A stretch of 56,109 bases of DNA from an uncultured Lachnospiraceae bacterium (GTDB taxonomy: Bacteria; Bacillota; Clostridia; Lachnospirales; Lachnospiraceae): NCBI GenBank assembly GCA_947626775.1, contig CANQTL010000019.1:1-56109 (forward strand). The letters run 5' to 3'. The notes beneath the pieces are model-generated. The model was not told where the DNA came from. It worked only from the letters and a program-made list of their open reading frames with translations, and made no database searches. Positions 49,288-56,109 of this stretch are shown piece by piece. The position numbers and the translations under genes are program-made. The stretch's first letter is position 1. Every line of letters starts with the position of its first letter.

Positions 49288-51774
49288 ATGAGCATATACG
49301 ATACGTTAAACGATAAACAGAAACAGGCGGTGATGCAGACGCAGGGGCCTGTCCTGATCCTGGCGGGCGCAGGCTCGGGCAAGACCAGGGTGCTGACACA
49401 CCGGGCGGCCTACCTGATCGACAGAGAGGGCGTGCAGCCCTATCATATCCTGGCCATCACCTTTACCAACAAGGCGGCGGAGGAGATGCGGGAGCGCGTA
49501 AACAGAATCGTAGGCTTCGGCGCGGAGCAGATCTGGGTGGCGACCTTTCATTCCACCTGTGTCAGGATTCTGCGGCGTTATATCGACAGAATCGGTTACG
49601 ACAATCATTTTACCATCTACGATACGGACGATCAGAAGGGAATCATGAAGGAGATCTGCAAGAAGCTGCAGATCGATACGAAGACGCTCCGGGAGCGGAC
49701 GATCTTAAATGCGATTTCCGCGGCGAAGGATGAGCTGATCGATCCGGCGCAGTATGAACTGCAGAACGGCTTCGACTACAACGGCAGCAGGATTGCCAGG
49801 GCATATCGGGAGTATCAGGCGGTGCTGCACAAGAACAACGCTCTTGATTTTGACGATCTGATCATGAAGACGGTGGAGCTTTTCCGGGCGGACGCAGAAG
49901 TGCTGAACAGTTACCAGGAGCGCTTCCGTTATATCATGGTGGACGAGTACCAGGACACAAACACCGCGCAGTTTGAACTGATCAGGCTGCTGGCGGGCAA
50001 GTACAGAAATCTGTGCGTAGTGGGCGACGACGACCAGTCCATCTACAAATTCCGCGGCGCGAATATCAGGAATATTCTGGATTTTGAAAAAGTCTATCCG
50101 GAGGCGTGCGTCGTCAAGCTGGAGCAGAATTACCGTTCTACGCAGATCGTTCTGGACGCGGCCAACGCCGTGATTAAAAATAACACGGGGCGCAAGGACA
50201 AGGCGCTCTGGACGGAAAAAAAGGAAGGGAGCCGCATACATCTGAGACAGTTTGACACCGCCTATGAGGAGGCGGAGTACATAGCTTCCGATGTGGCGCG
50301 CAAGATGAGAAGCGGCGAGGCGGAGTACAGGGACTGCGCTGTTTTGTACCGCACAAACGCGCAGTCGCGCCTTCTGGAGGAACGCTTTATCATGGAGGGG
50401 ATACCTTACCATCTGATCGGCGGCACAAATTTCTATGCCAGACGTGAAATCAAGGATATTCTGGCGTATCTGAAGACGATAGACAACGGGCGGGACGATG
50501 TGGCGGTAAAGCGTATCATCAATATCCCCAGGCGTGGGATCGGCGCTGCGACCATCCTGCGCGTGCAGGAGTATGCGGACGAGCGGCAGATCAGCTTCTA
50601 TGACGCGCTTCTCGAGTCGGACAGGATCATGACGATCGGGCGGAGCAGCGCGAAGCTGCGTCCTTTTGTGACGATGATGCAGGCTTTTCGCAGCAAGCAG
50701 GAATTCTTCAGCCTGTCGGAACTGGTCAGGGACGTGCTGGAGACGACGGGGTATGTGAGGGAACTGGAGGCGTCGGATGAGGAGGACGCGGCGGACCGGA
50801 TCGAAAATATCGACGAACTGATCAGCAAGGTGGCGGCTTATGAGGAGAGCTGCGACGAACCGACCCTGAGCGGTTTTCTCGAAGAGGTGGCGCTCGTCGC
50901 GGATATCGACCAGGCCGACGGAAGCGACAATAAAGTGCTGCTCATGACGCTCCATTCCGCCAAGGGACTGGAATTTCCACACGTTTATCTGGCGGGGATG
51001 GAGGACGGCATCTTTCCGAGTTACATGACCATCATGTCCGACGACCCGCAGGAGATTGAAGAGGAACGGCGGCTTGCCTATGTGGGAATCACGCGGGCCA
51101 AAGATGATCTGACACTCACCTGTGCGAGACAGCGCATGATCCGCGGCGAGACGCAGTACAATCCGATCAGCCGTTTCGTGAGGGAGATCCCGCCGCTTCT
51201 GATGGACGACAGGCCCCTCACGGAGAAGCGGAGAGACTACGAAGAGTATCGGGAGGATTCCCGCGAGAAGAGCTTTTTCAGGAGCAGGCCCTTCGGCGGC
51301 GTGCAGGGATATGAGGAGACGCCGTACCGCAGGCGGGCGGAAGCCGATGCCTCGGACGGAGCGGGGGCATACCGCAGAAAGGCGTCGGAATCTGCTCAGA
51401 CCACGCGGGAAACTCCTTATCGGCGCGTGTCGGACACGGTGTTTGACAAGCCTCAGGCGGGGAGCGGAGCGTCTGGCGGCGGATACGGCGCGTCGGTGAA
51501 GCCGAAAGCGGTCCTTCGCCAGAAACGCACGGCGGCGGAAAACAAACCCTATCTTGCCAGGACGGCTTCGGGCGCGGAGGCGGCTGCGCCGATCCCCGCG
51601 GGAGGAAACCGGCTTGCGTACGGCGTGGGAGACAGAGTGCGCCATATGCGCTACGGCGAGGGAACCGTGCTGAAAATCGAGGACGGCCCGCGCGACGCTC
51701 AGGTCACGGTGGCCTTTGACGAGGCCGGACAGAAGATCATGTACGCCGGTTTTGCCAAACTGCAGAAGGTGTGA
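49288..51774 (+). CDS. pcrA: ATP-dependent DNA helicase PcrA/UvrD
   Basis: 828 residues; ATG after GAGGATT. Superfamily 1A motifs in order: Q-motif LNDKQKQAV, Walker A GAGSGKT near 29-35, Ia TFTNKAAEEMRERV, II DEYQDTN near 223, III GDDDQSIYKFRGA, IV LEQNYRST, V LMTLHSAKGLEFPHV near 552 and VI AYVGITRAKDDLTL. An Arg/Ala-rich linker (about 640-770) leads to the C-terminal RNA-polymerase-binding fold (VGDRVRHMRYGEGTVLKIEDG). It unwinds DNA 3' to 5' in repair and replication restart. Overlaps nothing; the next real gene is 155 bp on. Confidence 0.96.
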   Translation: MSIYDTLNDKQKQAVMQTQGPVLILAGAGSGKTRVLTHRAAYLIDREGVQPYHILAITFTNKAAEEMRERVNRIVGFGAEQIWVATFHSTCVRILRRYIDRIGYDNHFTIYDTDDQKGIMKEICKKLQIDTKTLRERTILNAISAAKDELIDPAQYELQNGFDYNGSRIARAYREYQAVLHKNNALDFDDLIMKTVELFRADAEVLNSYQERFRYIMVDEYQDTNTAQFELIRLLAGKYRNLCVVGDDDQSIYKFRGANIRNILDFEKVYPEACVVKLEQNYRSTQIVLDAANAVIKNNTGRKDKALWTEKKEGSRIHLRQFDTAYEEAEYIASDVARKMRSGEAEYRDCAVLYRTNAQSRLLEERFIMEGIPYHLIGGTNFYARREIKDILAYLKTIDNGRDDVAVKRIINIPRRGIGAATILRVQEYADERQISFYDALLESDRIMTIGRSSAKLRPFVTMMQAFRSKQEFFSLSELVRDVLETTGYVRELEASDEEDAADRIENIDELISKVAAYEESCDEPTLSGFLEEVALVADIDQADGSDNKVLLMTLHSAKGLEFPHVYLAGMEDGIFPSYMTIMSDDPQEIEEERRLAYVGITRAKDDLTLTCARQRMIRGETQYNPISRFVREIPPLLMDDRPLTEKRRDYEEYREDSREKSFFRSRPFGGVQGYEETPYRRRAEADASDGAGAYRRKASESAQTTRETPYRRVSDTVFDKPQAGSGASGGGYGASVKPKAVLRQKRTAAENKPYLARTASGAEAAAPIPAGGNRLAYGVGDRVRHMRYGEGTVLKIEDGPRDAQVTVAFDEAGQKIMYAGFAKLQKV

Positions 51775-51929
51775 CGGAGGCAGCAGCCGGGCGACGGCTC
51801 TGGAGCAGATATTTTTGGCGGCAGTTTTTTACTTTTTCAAAAAAGGATATAGTAAAAAGCGCGGGGAAGTGGTATATTATATATAATGACGCTTCAAACA
51901 CAAGGGACGAGGAAAGAGAGGGTTATACA

Positions 51930-52223
51930 ATGAGCAAGAAAGAGATTATAAATAAATTGGACGACATTCTGGAAAATTCCGGCGTCAATGGGCTTATCGG
52001 CAGAAAGAAGGAAGAAGAAAAGAAGAGCAACACGCTTCTGTGGGTGCTTGCCATTATCGGCGCGGTCGCGGCGGTCGCGGCTATCGCATATGCGGTGTAC
52101 CGTTATCTGACGCCGGACTATCTGGAGGATTTCGAGGACGATTTTGACGATGATTTCGAGGACGACTTCTTTGAGGATGAGGATGACGATGAGACGTCCA
52201 AGGAGAAGGAAGAGAAGAAATAA
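51930..52223 (+). CDS. Small membrane protein with acidic tail
   Basis: 97 residues from the ATG at 51930 (GAGAGGG upstream); a longer frame back into pcrA is rejected. A charged amphipathic start (MSKKEIINKLDDILENSG), one membrane helix (about 31-52: LLWVLAIIGAVAAVAAIAYAV-like), then a tail made almost only of Asp, Glu, Phe and Lys. Such proteins are, as far as I recall, frequent in Lachnospiraceae and unassigned. The polyacidic tail would face the cytosol or the wall depending on orientation. Confidence 0.75.
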   Translation: MSKKEIINKLDDILENSGVNGLIGRKKEEEKKSNTLLWVLAIIGAVAAVAAIAYAVYRYLTPDYLEDFEDDFDDDFEDDFFEDEDDDETSKEKEEKK

Positions 52224-52278
52224 GTCTTCCATGTGGCGGGAGCGGGCGCATAAAGTGGATGAGTTATGTAAACTTCAG

Positions 52279-52310
52279 CGAGATGTACCATGTACATCTC
52301 GCGTTTGTTA
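52279..52310 (+). terminator. Hairpin between the acidic membrane protein and rlmD
   Basis: CGAGATGTAC (52279-52288) pairs with GTACATCTCG (52292-52301), followed by CGTTTGTT. A GTTATGTAAAC box precedes it at 52263. Confidence 0.65.
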
Positions 52311-52351
52311 TCTATAGGAGAATCTGCGCTCCGTAAATCGAAAGGAGCAGG

Positions 52352-54010
52352 GTGGCTGTGAGAGAAACCGGCGGAGCGGAACAAGGAGAGAGCGGGAGGA
52401 CCCGCAGTACAGAGAGGATGAAAAAAGGACAAGTAATCGAGGGAACCGTGCTGAGGACGGATTTCCCGGCTAAAGGAATCGTGGAGACGGAGGACGGGCT
52501 ATGCGTGGTGAAGAACGCGCTGCCCGGGCAGAGAGTGCAGTGTGCGGTCAGCAAGGCCCGCCGCGGCAAGGCGGAAGGGCGTCTGCTCAGAGTACTTCAG
52601 CCCGCGCCGTCGGAGGGCGCAGGCCCGTGCCCGCACTTCGGTCTGTGCGGCAGCTGCGTGTACCTGTCGCTGCCCTATGAGGAACAGCTGAAGATCAAGG
52701 AAGGACAGGTGAAGAGGCTGCTGAACTCCGTATTATGTAAACCCAATATCGCGATCGACGAGCAGAATTGTGAGGAAGATAAGTTATGTAAATCAGAAAA
52801 AGCCAACAATGGGAGCGCGGCGTATACGTTTGAAGGTATCAAGCCAAGCCCTGTGCCATTCGGCTACCGCAACAAGATGGAATTCAGCTTCGGAGACGAG
52901 GTGAAGGACGGACCGCTGGCGCTGGGGATGCATAAGCGCGGCAGTTTCTACGATATCGTGTCCGTGACGGACTGCCAGATTGTGGACGAGGATTATCGGG
53001 CAATTCTGAAGTGCGCGCTCTCGTATTTTGGCGGCCTGCAGAGACAGGGCCTGGAAATTTCCTACTATCACCGCCTGCGCCATACCGGCTATCTGCGCCA
53101 TCTGCTTGTGCGCAAGGCGGAGAAGACGGGAGAGATCCTGGCGGCGCTTGTGACGACGACACAGACGGATTTTGACGCGGCGTGCGATGAGCGGAAGAAT
53201 ACAGCGGCGGATGACGGAATTGAGAAGGCGGGACAGAGACAGACTGACGGCATACCGACTGCCGAGGATCGCCTGACGGAAGAAAAGGTGCTGGCCGGGT
53301 TCCGGGATGCGCTGCTGGCGCTGCCCCTGCAGGGCCGAATTGTCGGCGTTTTGCATATCAGGAACGATTCACAGGCCGATGTAGTGCAGAGCGACGGGAC
53401 AGAACTTCTTTACGGACAGGACTTCTTCTATGAAGAACTGCTGGGACTGAAGTTTCGGATTTCGCCGTTCTCCTTTTTCCAGACCAACAGCCTCGGCGCG
53501 GAGGTGCTCTACGAGACGGCGAGAGAGTATATCGGAAAATATATTGCGGGGGAAGACTGCGGGGGAGAGCGCGCCGGAAAAATCGTTTACGATCTCTACA
53601 GCGGCACCGGCACCATCGCTCAGCTCATGGCGCCGGTAGCGAAGAAGGTGATCGGCGTGGAGATCGTGGAGGAGGCGGTGGAGGCCGCCCGGCGGAATGC
53701 CGCCCTGAATGGTTTACATAACTGTGAGTTTATCGCGGGAGATGTGCTGAAGGTATTGGACGAGATTGCAGAACAACCCGACGTGATCATTCTTGATCCG
53801 CCCCGGGACGGTGTGCATCCCAAAGCGCTGCGGAAAATACTGGATTATGGCGTGGAACATATCCTCTATATTTCCTGCAAGCCGACCAGTCTCGTCAGGG
53901 ATCTGGAAGCATTCCTGGAGAAAGGCTACCGTGTGGAACGAGCCGTGGCGGTGGATATGTTTCCCTGGACGAGCGGGGTGGAGGTGGTGGCGTGTCTGGC
54001 GCAGCATTAA
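52352..54010 (+). CDS. rlmD: 23S rRNA (uracil-C5)-methyltransferase, RlmD/RumA type
   Basis: 552 residues from a GTG (AGGAG upstream; a second GTG two codons on is an alternative). An N-terminal TRAM domain (about 25-80), an iron-sulfur Cys cluster (CPHFGLCGSC near 90), a SAM-binding VYDLYSGTGTIAQL near 413 and the catalytic ILDPPRDGVHP and YISCKP motifs near the end (Cys nucleophile). It methylates uracil in 23S rRNA. It carries unusual inserts absent from the core family: a Cys/Lys/Asn-rich stretch at about 125-155, and about 30 residues near 275-310. Two codon triplets in the first insert are read from the motif RTTATGTAAAY. Confidence 0.92.
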   Translation: MAVRETGGAEQGESGRTRSTERMKKGQVIEGTVLRTDFPAKGIVETEDGLCVVKNALPGQRVQCAVSKARRGKAEGRLLRVLQPAPSEGAGPCPHFGLCGSCVYLSLPYEEQLKIKEGQVKRLLNSVLCKPNIAIDEQNCEEDKLCKSEKANNGSAAYTFEGIKPSPVPFGYRNKMEFSFGDEVKDGPLALGMHKRGSFYDIVSVTDCQIVDEDYRAILKCALSYFGGLQRQGLEISYYHRLRHTGYLRHLLVRKAEKTGEILAALVTTTQTDFDAACDERKNTAADDGIEKAGQRQTDGIPTAEDRLTEEKVLAGFRDALLALPLQGRIVGVLHIRNDSQADVVQSDGTELLYGQDFFYEELLGLKFRISPFSFFQTNSLGAEVLYETAREYIGKYIAGEDCGGERAGKIVYDLYSGTGTIAQLMAPVAKKVIGVEIVEEAVEAARRNAALNGLHNCEFIAGDVLKVLDEIAEQPDVIILDPPRDGVHPKALRKILDYGVEHILYISCKPTSLVRDLEAFLEKGYRVERAVAVDMFPWTSGVEVVACLAQH

Positions 54011-54122
54011 GGCTTTTCGCAAAAACATCCTGCGTTGTGATGGAAAACAGATTATTCTTATGTTATAGTAGGATATGAGAATATGCATCTCTTTATGGTA
54101 TTGTAGCAGGAGGTTTTAGGTA

Positions 54123-55634
54123 ATGGCTGATAAAACCAACGCCAACATTGGCTTTGAAAAACAATTGTGGGATGCTGCTTGTGTCCTGTGGGGACATATA
54201 CCGGCAGCAGAATACAGGAAGGTGATTATCGGCCTTATCTTCCTGCGTTATATTTCCGCAGCCTTTGATAAGAGATATCAGGAACTTGTGGAGGAAGGCG
54301 ACGGTTTCGAGGATGACCGAGATGCCTATACGATGGAAAATGTATTCTTCGTACCAGAAGAGGCAAGATGGAGCACGATTGCAGCCGCAGCGCATACTCC
54401 GGAAATCGGAACGGTTATCGATACGGCTATGAGAGCTATTGAAGCCGAGAATAAGACATTGAAGAATGTCCTTCCGAAGAATTACGCCAGCCCGGACCTC
54501 GACAAACGTGTGCTTGGTGATGTAGTTGATATTTTCACAAACAATATTGATATGAGCGATACGGAGGAAAGTGAGGATCTTCTGGGACGGACTTATGAAT
54601 ACTGCATTGCGCAGTTTGCGGAAAAAGAAGGCGTTGGCGGCGGTGAATTTTATACGCCGTCCAGCGTGGTTAAGACGCTCGTTTCCATTCTGCGCCCATT
54701 TGATAACTGCCGCGTGTACGATTGCTGCTGCGGATCCGGCGGTATGTTTGTACAGAGTGCGAAATTTATTCAGGCCCATTCCGGCAAGCGTGGAGCGATC
54801 TCTGTTTACGGACAGGAGGCGAACGCCGATACATGGAAGATGGCTAAGATGAATATGGCGATCCGTGGTATCGACGCGGATTTCGGCCCCTACCAGGCAG
54901 ATACATTTACAAACGATTTACACTCGACTTTGAAGGCAGATTTTATTTTGGCGAATCCACCGTTTAACTATCATCCATGGAATCAGGAGAAGCTGTTGGA
55001 GGATGTGCGGTGGAAATATGGTATTCCGCCTGCGGGCAATGCCAACTATGCGTGGATTCAGCATATGATCCATCATCTTGCGCCGAACGGCAAGATTGGT
55101 CTTGTGCTTGCAAACGGAGCTCTTTCTACGCAGTCTGGCGGTGAGGGTGAGATTAGGAAAAAGATCATAGAAGACGATCTGATCGAGGGTATCATCGCCA
55201 TGCCGACACAACTCTTTTATAGTGTAACGATTCCGGTTACACTGTGGTTTATCACTAAGGGGAAAAAGCAGAAAGGCAAAACGCTCTTTATTGATGCCCG
55301 CAAGATGGGTCACATGGTAGATCGCAAGCATAGAGACTTCACCGAGGAAGATATTCAAAAACTGGCGGATACTTTCGGGGCATTCCAGGACGGCACACTG
55401 GAAGATGTGAAAGGATTCTGCGCCGTTGCGACGCTGCAGGATATTGCAAAGCAGGATTATATTTTGACGCCGGGCCGCTATGTCGGGATTGAGGAGCAGG
55501 AAGATGACGGAGAACCCTTCGAGGAGAAAATGACAAGGTTGACGTCAGAACTGTCGGATATGTTTGCCAAGTCTCATGAGCTGGAGGAGGAGATCAGGAG
55601 AAAACTGGGGGCGATTGGGTATGAGATGCAGTAG
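54123..55634 (+). CDS. hsdM: Type I restriction-modification DNA methyltransferase subunit
   Basis: 503 residues; ATG 10 bases after AGGAGG. The N-terminal helical HsdM domain (WDAACVLWGHIPAAEYRKVIIGLIFLRYIS region, 16-45) is followed by the N6-adenine methylase core: FYTPSSVV near 176-183, SAM-binding DCCCGSGG (200-207) and catalytic NPPF (278-281), with a C-terminal coiled coil (VGIEEQEDDGEPFEEKM and beyond). Methylates adenine in a split target with HsdS and serves HsdR; hsdR is not in the window. More AT-rich than the genes to its left, as expected for a mobile defence locus. Overlaps hsdS by 14 bp. Confidence 0.95.
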   Translation: MADKTNANIGFEKQLWDAACVLWGHIPAAEYRKVIIGLIFLRYISAAFDKRYQELVEEGDGFEDDRDAYTMENVFFVPEEARWSTIAAAAHTPEIGTVIDTAMRAIEAENKTLKNVLPKNYASPDLDKRVLGDVVDIFTNNIDMSDTEESEDLLGRTYEYCIAQFAEKEGVGGGEFYTPSSVVKTLVSILRPFDNCRVYDCCCGSGGMFVQSAKFIQAHSGKRGAISVYGQEANADTWKMAKMNMAIRGIDADFGPYQADTFTNDLHSTLKADFILANPPFNYHPWNQEKLLEDVRWKYGIPPAGNANYAWIQHMIHHLAPNGKIGLVLANGALSTQSGGEGEIRKKIIEDDLIEGIIAMPTQLFYSVTIPVTLWFITKGKKQKGKTLFIDARKMGHMVDRKHRDFTEEDIQKLADTFGAFQDGTLEDVKGFCAVATLQDIAKQDYILTPGRYVGIEEQEDDGEPFEEKMTRLTSELSDMFAKSHELEEEIRRKLGAIGYEMQ

Positions 55635-56109
55635 TTTCAGATTTGATGAAGTGACCATCAATCACGATAAAAAGCGAATTCCACTCTCCTTGATGGAAAG
55701 AGCAAAGCGCAAGGGAGTGTATAGATATTACGGAGCGCAAGGAGTAATTGACTATATAGATGATTATATCTTTGACGGAAAGTATCTGTTAATTGCTGAA
55801 GATGGCGAAAATCTAAAATCGAAAAAACAAAACATAGCGCAACTTGTTGAGGGTAAATTTTGGGTTAATAACCATGCCCACATTATACAATCCAACGAGC
55901 GTTGTGATTTGCGGTTCTTATACTACCTTATAAATTCAATGGATTTATCTGGTTATATAACAGGATCGGCACAACCTAAATTAAGTCAAGTTAGTTTGAA
56001 CGCTTTGAAATTACTCATTCCAGAAAGGAGTGTACAAGACAAGATTATATCAGTGGTTGGTCCTCTTGACGATAAGATTGCCATAAATAGCAAGATAAAC
56101 GAGAATTTA
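55621..56109 (+). CDS. hsdS: Type I restriction-modification specificity subunit, 3' end outside window
   Basis: 163 codons visible, from an ATG inside the end of hsdM. It contains most of one target-recognition domain and the conserved helical spacer start: GVYRYYGAQGVIDYIDDYIFDGKYLLIAEDGEN near 38-70, NNHAHIIQ near 89, GSAQPKLSQVSLNALKLLIP near 122-141 and the DKIISVVGPLDDKIAINSKI coil near 146-165. These are hallmarks of HsdS target-recognition domains. It sets the DNA sequence recognised by the complex. AT-rich, poor match to the codon use of the rest of the window. Confidence 0.9.
   Translation, partial: MRCSSFRFDEVTINHDKKRIPLSLMERAKRKGVYRYYGAQGVIDYIDDYIFDGKYLLIAEDGENLKSKKQNIAQLVEGKFWVNNHAHIIQSNERCDLRFLYYLINSMDLSGYITGSAQPKLSQVSLNALKLLIPERSVQDKIISVVGPLDDKIAINSKINENL

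Noticed and set aside
52283..52301. GTACATCTCG hairpin considered as a mobile-element end
   Set aside because: Only a simple hairpin with a T-rich tail between two genes on the same strand; a terminator explains it.

Overview
The window looks like a chromosomal segment of a spore-forming Clostridia species, most likely Lachnospiraceae. This rests on an intact spoIIAA-spoIIAB-sigF operon, a T-box leader on valS, an L-box (lysine) riboswitch before dapA, a class III fructose-bisphosphatase, a YerC/TrpR-like regulator, strong AGGAGG-type ribosome binding sites and a fairly GC-rich coding sequence. Genes lie on both strands. There is no rRNA, one tRNA (Gly-TCC), no CRISPR array and no recognisable transposase.

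Left part (1-6.1 kb), accessory in character. A cut-off secreted SH3b-like protein is followed by a very long secreted protein interrupted by one in-frame amber codon. Next comes a hicAB toxin-antitoxin pair bracketed by direct copies of a terminator-plus-tail repeat, then an ECF transporter S component on the minus strand.

Signalling block (6.2-12.9 kb). It holds a REC-HD-GYP regulator, a membrane hybrid kinase (HisKA-HATPase-degenerate receiver-REC-Hpt) and a second membrane hybrid kinase whose C-terminus is a complete DegV/FakB-like fatty-acid-binding domain. I do not know that last architecture as a described class.

Peptide-modification block (13.0-17.8 kb). A strong promoter and a GC-rich leader hairpin precede five closely packed genes: a permuted ATP-grasp enzyme, an alpha-E protein, a transglutaminase-like protein, an AstE/AspA-like metallo-enzyme, and a paralogue of that enzyme which has lost its metal ligands. 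The first three form a known guild with a predicted amide-ligase or peptide-tagging role. The active/inactive peptidase pair attached to them is the best candidate here for an incompletely described system.

Housekeeping stretch (17.8-54 kb). In order: T-box-valS, FapA/DUF342, folC plus a 49-codon gene, a membrane TPR protein, the sporulation sigma-F operon, a PilZ plus HD-GYP pair, a class A PBP (minus), yigZ, mgtE, bipA (minus), a tandem-OB SSB-like protein, a CobA/BtuR-like adenosyltransferase, dapA-dapB, fbp, a lipoprotein (minus), a eukaryotic-type HisA, csp (minus), a degenerate LytM protein, yerC (minus), a DUF1836 regulator, an orphan Hpt protein, an orphan ABC-type binding lipoprotein (minus), tRNA-Gly (minus), an EamA transporter, pcrA, an acidic membrane protein and rlmD. 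Right edge (54.1 kb to end): hsdM and a truncated hsdS of a more AT-rich type I restriction-modification system.

Several intergenic spaces carry modular palindromic repeats, several of them starting directly after the T-tract of an intrinsic terminator. One 80-bp unit occurs twice, exactly, in opposite orientation (42.3 and 46.8 kb).
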